From NCBI GenBank assembly GCA_963783965.1, contig CAWAPQ010000014.1, positions 310,001 through 374,000 on the forward strand: a stretch of 64,000 bases of DNA. The letters run 5' to 3'. Shown here in pieces: positions 33,964 to 42,641 of the stretch. Below the pieces are notes generated by a model. That model did not search any database. It was not told the DNA's origin and was given only the letters and a program-made list of their open reading frames with translations. Every line of letters begins with the position of its first letter. Position 1 is the first letter of the stretch. The DNA is from Bog-473 sp963783965. GTDB taxonomy: Bacteria; Actinomycetota; Acidimicrobiia; Acidimicrobiales; RAAP-2. Made by a program: the position numbers and the translations under genes.

Positions 33964-34749
33964 TTACGCCGTCGATGGGCGCCTCGGATTGCTCGCATTG
34001 CTTGGATTGGGCTGGTCCCGCAGCTCCACGTCTGCCGACAGTAGGCCCTGTCCGGGTCCCTGCGCTCCCCTCACCAGACGTTCCGCCATGGTGACCTCCA
34101 TGAGCCCCAAGGCCATGCCGAAGAGATCGCCCAGAATGAAGGTGGTGAGGAAGACCGCCCAGATGTGCTCATGGGGCACGAGCTCGGCCACGAAGACAAC
34201 GACCTCGTGTTCGACCGCCAGCGGAAGGGTGATGATCAGGAAGACCATCATGAAGCGCGGCCACACCAGCTGCAGCGACCGCCTGAAGGCATCCGGGACC
34301 GAGCTGTCGAGCAGGTTGATGAGGGGACCGACCAGGGCGAACAGTGTCCCGACGATCAGACCAGGGATGACCAGCAATACCGAGGCCACGGCGCTGAAGA
34401 CGACCAGGATCCCTTCCGCGATCAGCAGGCGCCCCCAGGGCAGGGTCCGCAGCACTGTGAGAACGGGTTGGGCCGGCTCGTTCCGCTCGACCGAGCCCAC
34501 CAGGCGTTCGAGCATGCCGGCATAGAAGGTCAGCCCCAGGGCGGAGGATGCGAACAGGACCGCCCCGACCACCGATCCGATACCCAGGTGGTCCACGGCG
34601 ACCTCGGTGTAGAAGGTCCCCTGGATCGCATCGAGGCCGAATATGACCAGGCCGGGCACAATGACACGGGCTGGTTCCATCCGGGCGGTGCGCCAGGCGA
34701 CCGCAACGAGTTCGAGCAGGTGAAGGCTGGGGCGTGACGGCTCGGCCAT
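33964..34749 (-). CDS. Polytopic membrane protein
   Basis: 261 residues from ATG 34749 (TTG 34776 is possible but weak). About six hydrophobic segments: ARVIVPGLVIFGLDAIQ, GIGSVVGAVLFASSALGLTF, LLIAEGILVVFSAVASVLLVI, GLIVGTLFALVGPLINL and others, with a PWGRLL-type cytoplasmic loop. It resembles generic actinobacterial proteins related to the glycerophosphoryl-diester-phosphodiesterase membrane domain or DUF975-like group. No catalytic residues. It is 30 bases from the methyltransferase gene on the same strand. Confidence 0.75.
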   Translation of the reverse strand: MAEPSRPSLHLLELVAVAWRTARMEPARVIVPGLVIFGLDAIQGTFYTEVAVDHLGIGSVVGAVLFASSALGLTFYAGMLERLVGSVERNEPAQPVLTVLRTLPWGRLLIAEGILVVFSAVASVLLVIPGLIVGTLFALVGPLINLLDSSVPDAFRRSLQLVWPRFMMVFLIITLPLAVEHEVVVFVAELVPHEHIWAVFLTTFILGDLFGMALGLMEVTMAERLVRGAQGPGQGLLSADVELRDQPNPSNASNPRRPSTA

Positions 34750-34779
34750 CTCAGGCGCCGGTCCCAGGGTCGCCAACGT

Positions 34780-35583
34780 TCACGCGGGGTTCCAGCCGTC
34801 GCCCACGAATTCGAAGAGTTGCTGGCCGGGGTCGAACGGTGCGGTTGGCCCATGGAGGCGATGGCGGCCGACGGCCAGGATCGTCCCTTCGGGTGCCTCG
34901 TAGTCCAGCTCGGTGAAGCCGGCGGCGGCAAAATCGGCCCGGACTGCCGGCGTCCGGTCAGGTGGGCGCCGGTGCCGGGTCCAGAGCACCTGGCCGCCCG
35001 GGACGCAGAAGCCCCGCATCGCCTGGATGGTGCGCGTGATGTCCGCCGGGCTGATGTTCCCGAACACCCCGCACACCAACACGATGTCGGCCGGCAGGGC
35101 GCCGGAATCACCGGCATCGGGATGGGCATCGGCATAGGCATCGGGATCGGCATCGGCATCGATGTACGACCGGCACTGCGAGGCATCCCCCTCGACGACG
35201 CGCACCCGGTCGGCCACCCCGGCGCCGGCGGCGCGCTCCCGGGCGAAGGCGGCCAAGGCGGGATCGAGCTCGACCAACAGGGCCGAGACCTCTGAGCCCC
35301 TCGGATGGGTCGCCACCACGTCGATCACGTCACGCCCCTGGCCCGCGCACAGGCTCACTATCCGGATGCGCTCTGGATGGGTGCCACCTGACGCGCCACC
35401 CCTCGGCCCCACCTCGTCCAGGGCGGCGCGCAACATGGACTGCACCGCCCGCAGTCGCAGCGAGAGGTTCGACGAAGGGTCCTCGTAGGACGCATGCCAT
35501 TGCACCCAGTGCGACTCGGCGCCCGACTCTGCGCCCGTCCCAGCCCCAGGCCCGCCAGCGTCTGGATGGTCCCCGGGCGCCAT
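34780..35583 (-). CDS. Class I SAM-dependent methyltransferase with a repeat insert
   Basis: 267 residues from ATG 35583. Rossmann methyltransferase: motif I RIVSLCAGQGRDVIDV, motif II ALLVELDPALAAFARERA, motif III VRVVEGDASQ and motif IV ADIVLVCGVFGNIS. Between motifs III and IV is a DADADPDAYADAHPDAG insert encoded by a hexamer DNA repeat and not expected in the fold. The WVQWHASYEDPSSNLSLRL start resembles small-molecule methyltransferases of actinobacteria. Substrate unknown. Confidence 0.87.
   Translation of the reverse strand: MAPGDHPDAGGPGAGTGAESGAESHWVQWHASYEDPSSNLSLRLRAVQSMLRAALDEVGPRGGASGGTHPERIRIVSLCAGQGRDVIDVVATHPRGSEVSALLVELDPALAAFARERAAGAGVADRVRVVEGDASQCRSYIDADADPDAYADAHPDAGDSGALPADIVLVCGVFGNISPADITRTIQAMRGFCVPGGQVLWTRHRRPPDRTPAVRADFAAAGFTELDYEAPEGTILAVGRHRLHGPTAPFDPGQQLFEFVGDGWNPA
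35113..35162 (-). repeat. Imperfect GGCATC/GGGATC hexamer array
   Basis: Eight or so hexamers of the form GG(C/G)AT(C/A) in tandem inside the methyltransferase gene, encoding the Asp/Ala/Pro-rich insert before motif IV. It stays in frame at any copy number. Confidence 0.88.
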
Positions 35584-35629
35584 GACCGCCCATCGTAGGG
35601 TGGTCGGCCGTGACCGCTAAAGGCCCTCG

Positions 35630-36832
35630 ATGATCAAATACATCGGCTCGAAACGCCGCCTCGTCCCGGTCCTCGCCCGCATCTGCCAGGCCTCCGGCGC
35701 ACGCACCGCCCTCGACCTCTTCACCGGCACCACCCGCGTCGCCCAGGCCTTCAAGGCCCAGGGCGTCCACGTCACCGCCGTCGACAGCGCCCGCTACGCC
35801 CACACATTCGCCCGCGCCTACATCGAGACCGACGCCGCCGCCACCGACGCCGGCGCGCTCCAGGCGGCCGTCACCCGCCTCAACGCCATCCCCGGCAAAC
35901 CGGGCTACGTCACCGAGACCTTCAGCCATCAGGCCCGCTTCTTCCAACCGCACAACGCCGCTCGGATAGATGCCGTGCGGGACGCCATTGACTCGGAGTA
36001 TGCGGGGTCACCCTTGTTCCCCCTCCTGCTGACTTCTCTGATCGAGGCGGCGGACCGCGTCGACTCGACCACCGGTGTCCAGATGGCGTACGTGAAGCAG
36101 TGGGCGCCCCGCTCGGCCAAAGCGTTGGAGCTCCGGGTGCCCGAGTTGCTGGACGGGCCCGGGCGCGCCATCCAGGGCGATGCGGTGGCGCTGACGTCGG
36201 GATCGGGATCGGGATCGGGATCGGGACCGGGAACGGGATCGGGACTGGGGTCGTTCGACTTGGCGTACCTGGATCCGCCGTACAACCAGCACCGGTATTT
36301 CACCAACTACCACGTGTGGGAGACCTTGGTGGCCTGGGATGCGCCCGAGGCTTACGGCGTGGCCCGCAAACGGTTGGACGCGCGTGACCCATCCACACGA
36401 TCCGCCTTCAACTCGAAGCGCACGATGCCGACGGCACTGGCTTCGGTGGTGCAGTCGATCGACTGCGAACTCCTGGTGCTGTCCTACAACAACGAGTCGT
36501 GGCTGGGGCTGGAAGAGCTCGAGGCGATGTGCTCCATCCGAACCGCCGGCAGCGGCAGGAGCACCAGACGTGAGGTGGCGACGCTGTCGTTCGACTCGGC
36601 ACGCTACGTGGGGGCGCGCATCGGCATCTTCGACCCATCCGGGCGCAAGGTCGGGCGCGTGAGCCACCTCTCGAATCAGGAGCTCATCGTCATCGCCGGC
36701 GAGCCGGCGCTCGTGCGTCGAGTGGTGGAGGCGGCTGAGGCCGGCGAAGGTGCGGAACTGGGCGGCGCCACGGGCGCTGCATCGAGTGCGGTCGCCACCG
36801 GTCGGTCGGATCGGCTACAACAGGCGACGTGA
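35630..36832 (+). CDS. Adenine-specific DNA methyltransferase (COG3392/D12-type)
   Basis: 400 residues from ATG 35630. N6-adenine methyltransferase: IKYIGSKRRLVPVLARIC (residues 2-19), the SAM motif TALDLFTGTTRVAQAF, and the catalytic DPPYNQHRYF (DPPY) near residue 215. A Gly/Ser run (SGSGSGSGSGPGTGSGLG) lies directly before the DPPY strand and is encoded by a hexamer repeat. No restriction gene or specificity subunit is nearby, so it is probably a solitary methyltransferase; its target site cannot be read from sequence. The stop overlaps the PPK2 GTG (GTGA). Confidence 0.88.
   Translation: MIKYIGSKRRLVPVLARICQASGARTALDLFTGTTRVAQAFKAQGVHVTAVDSARYAHTFARAYIETDAAATDAGALQAAVTRLNAIPGKPGYVTETFSHQARFFQPHNAARIDAVRDAIDSEYAGSPLFPLLLTSLIEAADRVDSTTGVQMAYVKQWAPRSAKALELRVPELLDGPGRAIQGDAVALTSGSGSGSGSGPGTGSGLGSFDLAYLDPPYNQHRYFTNYHVWETLVAWDAPEAYGVARKRLDARDPSTRSAFNSKRTMPTALASVVQSIDCELLVLSYNNESWLGLEELEAMCSIRTAGSGRSTRREVATLSFDSARYVGARIGIFDPSGRKVGRVSHLSNQELIVIAGEPALVRRVVEAAEAGEGAELGGATGAASSAVATGRSDRLQQAT
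36197..36250 (+). repeat. GGGATC hexamer array with five GATC sites
   Basis: Tandem CGGGAT-type hexamers with a few substitutions (GGGACC, GGAACG). Five GATC tetramers fall within 40 bases at 36201, 36207, 36213, 36219 and 36237. It encodes the Ser/Gly linker of the adenine methyltransferase. Confidence 0.92.
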
Positions 36833-37878
36833 GCAAGCACGATCACGGGGGCGATCACGGTGGCGCCCACGACGGCGATTCCCACGGCCGTGGATCCCAC
36901 GAGGGCGGGGACGGCACAGCGGGCTCTACGAAGCACGACCACGCCGATCGGACCGCTCCCCGGTTGTCCTATCCACGCTTGGAGGACTGCGACCTCTCGC
37001 TGAAGCTCTCCAAGGACGAGGAGGCGAAGCGGCTCGGCAAGGCGCAACGCCGCCTGTTGCACCTGCGGCTGATCAATGGCGGTCAGCTCAACAACGGCGA
37101 ACTCGGTCCGCCGGTCTGCATCGTCTTCGAGGGCTGGGACGCCGCCGGCAAGGGCGGCGCCATCAAGCGGCTGGTCGAGCCGCTCGACCCCCGCCACGTG
37201 CACGTGGCACCGTTCGCCGCGCCGACGCCGGACGAGCTGCGGCACCACTTCCTGTGGCGCTTCTGGCCGCCGTTGCCGGGATGGGGCGGCATGGCCATCT
37301 TCGACCGCAGTTGGTACGGGCGCGTGTTGGTCGAGCGGGTGGAGAACTTCGCCACCGAAGTGCAGTGGCGCCGCGCCTATCAAGAGATCACGGACTTCGA
37401 GCACTCGTTGGCCGAAGAAGGAATGGTCGTGATCAAGCTCTGGCTGCACATGTCGGACGGAGAGCAGTTGCGCCGGTTCGAACGGCGCCGGGACGATCCG
37501 CTCAAGGCATGGAAGCTGACCGACGAGGACTGGCGCAACCGGGAGAAGCGGCCGCAGTACGACGAGGCGGTGGCGGACATGCTGCGCTTGACCAATGGCC
37601 CGTTGGCGCCCTGGGACGTGATCTCGTCGGAGAGTAAGCGGAACGGGCGGGTCGAGGTCATCGAGACCGTCATACGGCACATGGAGGCGGGGATGCTGCG
37701 CTGGGGCGTGCCGGTGCCGGACCGTGACGACGAGGAGAAGACCGAGCTGGCGCTGTCCTTCGATGACGCCGATTTTGCGCAGGGTCCCGGGTCGGGGTCG
37801 AGTCCGGGGTCGAGTCCCGGGTCGAACGGTTCGGCCGGCGCCGAGGAGCCCCTCCACGACGTGAGCACTCCCCGATGA
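36829..37878 (+). CDS. Polyphosphate kinase 2 (PPK2)
   Basis: 349 residues. Transfers phosphate between polyphosphate and nucleotides. Walker A EGWDAAGKGGAIKRL (about 101-115) and Walker B IFDRSWYGRVLVER (about 160) with the lid region FERRRDDPLKAWKLTDEDW are all present. The length before the P-loop is greater than usual because of a His/Gly/Asp-rich leader of 40 residues (KHDHGGDHGGAHDGDSHG) that could bind metal. The C-terminal tail has GSGSSPGSSPGS from DNA repeats. GTG 36829 overlaps the methyltransferase stop; its own stop overlaps the next ATG. Confidence 0.93.
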   Translation: MSKHDHGGDHGGAHDGDSHGRGSHEGGDGTAGSTKHDHADRTAPRLSYPRLEDCDLSLKLSKDEEAKRLGKAQRRLLHLRLINGGQLNNGELGPPVCIVFEGWDAAGKGGAIKRLVEPLDPRHVHVAPFAAPTPDELRHHFLWRFWPPLPGWGGMAIFDRSWYGRVLVERVENFATEVQWRRAYQEITDFEHSLAEEGMVVIKLWLHMSDGEQLRRFERRRDDPLKAWKLTDEDWRNREKRPQYDEAVADMLRLTNGPLAPWDVISSESKRNGRVEVIETVIRHMEAGMLRWGVPVPDRDDEEKTELALSFDDADFAQGPGSGSSPGSSPGSNGSAGAEEPLHDVSTPR

Positions 37879-38870
37879 GTCCTGCTGCCGGGGTCCCACC
37901 GGCCCGGCCCGGCATCACGATCCCCTTCGACGGGATCCCGCTACACGCCCACCGCGAGTGGTTCGCCCGCCTACGGGAGCTGGGCTACACGGACCTGTGG
38001 TCGGCCGAGGTCGACGGGTCGGACGGGTTCACGCCCCTCGCCCTGGCTGCGGCGTGGGAGCCGACACTCAATCTGGGCGTGGCCATCACCCCCGCCTACA
38101 CCCGGGGTCCCGCACTCCTGGCCCAGAGCCTCGCCTCCATGGCCGACGCCGCGCCGGGTCGCTTCTTCTGCGGTCTCGGCGCCTCGTCCCAGGTGATCGT
38201 GGCCGACTGGAACGGCCTGGCCTTCGAGAACCAGTACCGGCGCATCCGGGACACGCTGCGCTTCCTGCGCCTGGCCTTCAGCGGCGAGAAGGTGACCGAG
38301 GACTTCGAGACGTTCCACGTGAAGGGATTCCGACTGGCGCGCCTGCCCGAGCAGCTGCCGCCCGTGTACCTGGCGGCTTTGCGTCCGGGCATGTTGCACC
38401 TGGCCGGCCGGGAGGCTGACGGCGCCATCCTCAACTGGTTGAGCGCCGAGGACGTCGCCACATCCGTGGCCGAGGTGACTGCGGCGGCGGATGGGGCCCC
38501 GCGCGAGATCGTGGCCCGGATCTTCGTGATCGTGACCGAGGACGCCGCTGTCGCCCGCACCATCGGACGCCGGATGATCACGGCCTATCTGAACGTGTCC
38601 GCCTACGCGGAGTTCCACCGCTGGCTGGGCCGGGGCCCCGCACTGCAGCCGATGTGGGACGCCTGGGCCGCCGGCGACCGCAAGGGCGCGCTGGCCGCCA
38701 TCCCCGACTCGGTGGTGGACGAGCTCGTCGTGCACGGGTCGGTGGCGGAGTGCCGGGCCCACATTCAGCGCTACGTGGACAACGGGATCACGGTGCCGGC
38801 GCCCGCGGTGATTCCGATCGGGGTCGACCTGGCCGAGGCGGTGGCTGGACTGTCGCCCTCGGCCGGGTAG
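37875..38870 (+). CDS. LLM-class F420-dependent oxidoreductase
   Basis: 331 residues from ATG 37875, coupled to PPK2 (ATGA). Luciferase-like TIM barrel: GYTDLWSAEVDGSDGFTPLA, NLGVAITPAYTRGPALLAQ, RFFCGLGASSQVIVADWNG and LPPVYLAALRPGMLHLAGR, with GFRL and FHVKG loops typical of F420-dependent members. It reduces or oxidises an organic substrate by hydride transfer with F420; the substrate is unknown. The following amidase is about 100 bases on. Confidence 0.9.
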   Translation: MSPAAGVPPARPGITIPFDGIPLHAHREWFARLRELGYTDLWSAEVDGSDGFTPLALAAAWEPTLNLGVAITPAYTRGPALLAQSLASMADAAPGRFFCGLGASSQVIVADWNGLAFENQYRRIRDTLRFLRLAFSGEKVTEDFETFHVKGFRLARLPEQLPPVYLAALRPGMLHLAGREADGAILNWLSAEDVATSVAEVTAAADGAPREIVARIFVIVTEDAAVARTIGRRMITAYLNVSAYAEFHRWLGRGPALQPMWDAWAAGDRKGALAAIPDSVVDELVVHGSVAECRAHIQRYVDNGITVPAPAVIPIGVDLAEAVAGLSPSAG

Positions 38871-38973
38871 GACAGGCCGGCGGACACGACCGATCCGGGC
38901 AGCTGGCTGCGCCGGGCTGGCCGGACTCGTCCCGGCAGGGAAAACTGCACCAGGAGACAGGGGGCGTGGCGCC

Positions 38974-40389
38974 ATGACCGAGATCGACTTCCGCACCACA
39001 CCGCTGGCCGAGCTCACCCGCTCGGTCCGGGCAAGGGAGGTCAGCGCACGTGAGCTGACCCGGGCCGCACTCGACCGTATCGAGCGGCTCGACCCCACCT
39101 ACAACGCCTTCGTCGCCGTCGACGAGGAACGGGCGCTGGCCGAGGCCGACGGGATCGACGAGCGCATCGCCGTGGGCGCGGACCCCGGTCCGCTGGCCGG
39201 CATCCCGCTCGGGGTCAAGGACCTGCAGAGCGCCATCGGCTACACCACCACCTACGGCTCGGCGCTCTACGAGGACGACCCGCCCGCCACCGCCGACGAT
39301 CCCTTCGTCGCCCGCCTGCGCGGCGCCGGCTGCGTCGTCGTCGGCAAGACCAACACGCCCGAGTTCGGCTGGATGGGCAACACCACCAACAGCATCTTCG
39401 GCCCCTCACTGAATCCGTTCGACCATTCCCGCGGGCCCGGCGGATCCTCGGGCGGTGCGGCGGCGGCGCTGGCGGCCGGCATGGTCCCCCTCGCCACCGG
39501 ATCCGACGGCGGCGGCTCCATCCGGATCCCGAGCGCCTGCTGCGGCCTGGCGGGCATGAAGCCGAGCCTCGGCCGCGTCCCCGCCGGCGGCCCCAACCCG
39601 CCCGGCTGGCCCGACCTCTCGACCAACGGCCCCATGGCCCGACGCGTAGCCGACGTGGCCCTGGCCCTCGACGTCGCCGTCGGCCCCGATCCGACCGACC
39701 TGCGCTCGCTCCCCCGCCCCGAGGCCAACTGGCTGGCCGCCCTCGACGACGCCCACGTCCCGGTCAAGGTCGCCTACGCCCCCACCCTCGGCTACGCCAC
39801 CGTCGACGCCGAGGTGGCCGCGGCCTGCGAGCGTGCCGTCGGGGTGCTCGAGTCACTGGGCGCCGAGGTCGTCGTGTTGGATTCTGTTTTTGAAGGGGAC
39901 CCCGTCGGTGATTTCCTCACCGTGACGGGGGCGGCAACCTTGCGTACCCTGCGCCCCTTCATGGGTCACCCGCGTTGGGAGGAGGTCCATCCGGTCCTGC
40001 GCCACTACGTCGAGGCGGCCCAGGCGACGACCGCCGAGCAGCTGTTGTTGGTCTTCGACAACTACCACCGCATGAACCTGCGCCTGGTCGAGCTCTTCCA
40101 CAGCTGCCGCATCCTGGTCACGCCGACGTGCTCGGCCCTGGCGCCGCTGGCCGACGACATGGTCAGTCCCGTCAACGGGGTCAACACCGCCAACTGGGTG
40201 CAGTTCACCTATCCCTTCAACATGACCCGCTCCCCTGCTGCCAGCGTGCCGGTCGCCATGAGCAGCAGTGGCCTGCCGATCGGCCTGCAGCTGGTGGGGC
40301 CCCAACACGGCGACCTCGTCGTGTTGCGCACCGCCGCCGCGCTCGAGGCGGCCATCGACCTCGACTTTCTCGCCGCCCTGCCTGACTGA
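38974..40389 (+). CDS. Amidase signature family enzyme
   Basis: 471 residues. Hydrolyses an amide or amide-like bond using a Ser-cisSer-Lys triad: the Lys is in GVKDLQSAIG (about residue 83), and the serines are in GPGGSSGGAAAALAAG and GSDGGGSIRIPSACCG (about 155-190). The motif spacing matches GatA-like amidases, but the downstream region and lack of gatB/gatC neighbours point to a catabolic amidase. It lies on the strand shared with the cupin and P450 genes that follow. Confidence 0.92.
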   Translation: MTEIDFRTTPLAELTRSVRAREVSARELTRAALDRIERLDPTYNAFVAVDEERALAEADGIDERIAVGADPGPLAGIPLGVKDLQSAIGYTTTYGSALYEDDPPATADDPFVARLRGAGCVVVGKTNTPEFGWMGNTTNSIFGPSLNPFDHSRGPGGSSGGAAAALAAGMVPLATGSDGGGSIRIPSACCGLAGMKPSLGRVPAGGPNPPGWPDLSTNGPMARRVADVALALDVAVGPDPTDLRSLPRPEANWLAALDDAHVPVKVAYAPTLGYATVDAEVAAACERAVGVLESLGAEVVVLDSVFEGDPVGDFLTVTGAATLRTLRPFMGHPRWEEVHPVLRHYVEAAQATTAEQLLLVFDNYHRMNLRLVELFHSCRILVTPTCSALAPLADDMVSPVNGVNTANWVQFTYPFNMTRSPAASVPVAMSSSGLPIGLQLVGPQHGDLVVLRTAAALEAAIDLDFLAALPD

Positions 40390-40453
40390 ATCCACCGACC
40401 CGCCGACCCGCCGACCCGCCGACTACACACAGATCCACGAAGGAGCCGCTCCC

Positions 40454-40930
40454 ATGTCGATCACCACCCCCGCCAATCCGGCCGATGCGGTCCGCCTCGT
40501 CGGCATCGACGACGCACCCTGGGCCGACACCGGCACCGGCGTCCTGCTCAAGGTCGTGCGCTACGACTCGAATCACGGCACCTGGGTGATCCTCAACCGC
40601 TTCCAACCCGGCGTGCAGCTCCAGACCCATCGCCACACCGGTTCGGTCGACGCCTACACGTCGGCCGGGCGCTGGCACTACCTCGAGTACGACTTCTACA
40701 TCTATCCCGGCTCCTACCTCTACGAGCCGGCCAACTCGGTGCACACACTGCACGTGCCCGACGACAACACGGAGGACACCGACGTCTGCTTCATCATCGA
40801 AGGCGCGCTGTTGAACCTGGCCGAGGACGGCTCCGTCGAGTCGGTCTCCGACGGGCCCGGCACGCTCGAGGCCTACTACGCGCTGCTCGAAGCCCAGGGT
40901 GACCCGCGCCCCAGCGGCCTGATCGTCTGA
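40454..40930 (+). CDS. Cupin, 2,4'-dihydroxyacetophenone dioxygenase-like
   Basis: 158 residues from ATG 40454, with GAAGGAG upstream. The cupin fold is marked by FQPGVQLQTHRHTGSVDAYT (metal-binding HRH), GRWHYLEYDFYIYPGSYLYE and NSVHTLHVPDD (third His). These features and the RLVGIDDAPW start match the carbon-carbon bond-cleaving dioxygenase family of 2,4'-dihydroxyacetophenone dioxygenase. Together with the amidase before it and the P450 immediately after, it suggests degradation of an aromatic or steroid-like compound; that is inference. Confidence 0.82.
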   Translation: MSITTPANPADAVRLVGIDDAPWADTGTGVLLKVVRYDSNHGTWVILNRFQPGVQLQTHRHTGSVDAYTSAGRWHYLEYDFYIYPGSYLYEPANSVHTLHVPDDNTEDTDVCFIIEGALLNLAEDGSVESVSDGPGTLEAYYALLEAQGDPRPSGLIV

Positions 40931-40940
40931 GACCCGGTTC

Positions 40941-42176
40941 GTGAGCCCGCCCACCGACACCGGCACCGGCACCGCCGCGGCAGGCACCGCCGACGCCGGC
41001 CGCCTCCTCGACCCCGACCTCTACGCCAAGGGCGACCCCTTCGCGTTCTACGCCGAGCTCCGGCGAACGGCGCCCGTGTGCTGGGTCGACTTCGACCGCG
41101 GCGGATTCTGGGCGGTGACGACCCATCCGGAGGTGTCGCACATCGGCGCCGACCCGGGAGGGTTCTGCTCGTCGCGCGGGATCCTGACCGACGAGATCGG
41201 CACCACCTACGAGACGCCCCCCACCATGATGCACACGGACCCGCCGCAGCACACCCGCTACCGGCGCCTGGTGCAGCCCGGCTTCAAGCCGTCGATGGTG
41301 CGTCTCATGGAGGAGGGCGTAACCGCCAAGGCCACGGCGCTCCTGAATCAGATCGAGAGCGGACAGGCGTTCGACGTCGTCCAAGACCTCTCCATCCCGT
41401 TCCCCCTCCTCGTCATCTGTGAGCTGCTCGGCGTGGACGGCTCCCAGTGGCCGCGTTTCTTCGACTGGTCCGAGGCCGTCATCCCTGGCGAGGTCGAGCA
41501 GACCGAGGAGCAGCGGGCGGCGTACCAGGTCGAGATGTGGGAGTACCTCATCGGCGTGGCCGAGGAGCGGCGCAAAGCTCCCGCCGACGACCTCGTGTCG
41601 GTTCTGGCCAACGTCGGCTCGGATCCGGAGAGCGGCGGCGAGGAGCTGAGCGAGGCCGAGTTGGCCATGTTCTTGATCCAGCTGCTGGTGGCGGGCAACG
41701 AGACCACGCGTAACCTGATCTCGGGCGGGCTGGTCGCGCTGGCCGAGAACCCCGACCAGTGGGCCGCCCTGCAGGCCGATCGGTCACTGATCCCGGCCGC
41801 CGTCGAAGAGCTGCTGCGCTGGACGACACCCGTGATCTCCTTCATGCGCACGGCCACGGCCGCCACCACCATCCGGGGCGTCGAGGTGGCCGCCGGCGAC
41901 CCCGTCCTCCTGGTCTACGCCTCGGCCAACCGGGACGAGGAGGTCTTCGGGCCCGACGCCGGCGAGCTCCGGATCGACCGGCACCCCAATCCGCACGTCA
42001 GCTTCGGCTTCGGGCCGCACTTCTGCCTCGGGGCGGCGCTGGCCCGGCTCGAGGGCAGAGTCGTCCTGGGCCAGTTGCTCGACCGCTTCGACACCCTGTC
42101 CCTGGCCGGCCCGGTGCAGCGCACGCCCAGCCCGGTCATCGCCGGCGTGCGGCGCGCCTCGTTGGTGTTCTCGTAG
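40941..42176 (+). CDS. Cytochrome P450
   Basis: 411 residues, starting GTG 40941 only ten bases after the cupin stop. Oxygen-binding helix I AGNETTRNLISGGLVALAEN (AGNET, residue about 255), the ExxR in AAVEELLRW, and the haem-binding loop FGFGPHFCLGAALARLEG with the axial Cys near 360 are complete. Soluble bacterial class I type, needing ferredoxin and reductase from elsewhere. Resembles CYP125/142/124-like or related sterol- and acyl-hydroxylating actinobacterial groups in general shape, but the substrate cannot be told. Confidence 0.95.
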   Translation: MSPPTDTGTGTAAAGTADAGRLLDPDLYAKGDPFAFYAELRRTAPVCWVDFDRGGFWAVTTHPEVSHIGADPGGFCSSRGILTDEIGTTYETPPTMMHTDPPQHTRYRRLVQPGFKPSMVRLMEEGVTAKATALLNQIESGQAFDVVQDLSIPFPLLVICELLGVDGSQWPRFFDWSEAVIPGEVEQTEEQRAAYQVEMWEYLIGVAEERRKAPADDLVSVLANVGSDPESGGEELSEAELAMFLIQLLVAGNETTRNLISGGLVALAENPDQWAALQADRSLIPAAVEELLRWTTPVISFMRTATAATTIRGVEVAAGDPVLLVYASANRDEEVFGPDAGELRIDRHPNPHVSFGFGPHFCLGAALARLEGRVVLGQLLDRFDTLSLAGPVQRTPSPVIAGVRRASLVFS

Positions 42177-42194
42177 GAGCCAGGGGCGCACGCG

Positions 42195-42596
42195 GTGCCG
42201 AAGTCGATCAAGGGTAACACCGGCCGAAAGCCGCCAGAGCCCTCGGCGAACCACGCCGACATCGACGATTGGTGCCGGCGCCTGGTGCCGGATCTGCAGC
42301 CCATCGTCAAGCGGCTGGACGAGTCGATCCGCGCCACGATCCCCGGCCTCCACTACGCCGTCAAGTGGAAGCGGCCGTACTACGGGCTCCCAGAACTCGG
42401 CTGGATAATCGAAATAGCCGCCTACGACGTATCCGTGAATGTCGTCTTCTTCGGCGGTGCCGACTTCGAGGCCCCGCCCTCGCTGGGGACGACTGACCGG
42501 ACCCGCTACGTCAAGGTCACCAGCTCGGAGGAGGCGCAGGGACAGGAGCTTGAGAACTGGATCGAGCAAGCGGGACGCACGCCGGGTTGGACGTGA
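42195..42596 (+). CDS. DUF1801 domain protein
   Basis: 133 residues from GTG 42195, 18 bases after the P450. MPKSIKGNTGRKPPEPSAN is followed by the DUF1801 pattern IRATIPGLHYAVKWKRPYYG, LPELGWIIEIAAYDVSVNVVF and a final ELENWIEQA helix. The fold resembles YdhG/YjhX-type small proteins with no known activity. It ends about 45 bases before the convergent MFS gene. Confidence 0.82.
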   Translation: MPKSIKGNTGRKPPEPSANHADIDDWCRRLVPDLQPIVKRLDESIRATIPGLHYAVKWKRPYYGLPELGWIIEIAAYDVSVNVVFFGGADFEAPPSLGTTDRTRYVKVTSSEEAQGQELENWIEQAGRTPGWT

Positions 42597-42641
42597 CGGG
42601 CACCGCATCCCTGCCGATCGAGGCTACGGCGCTCGTCGATC

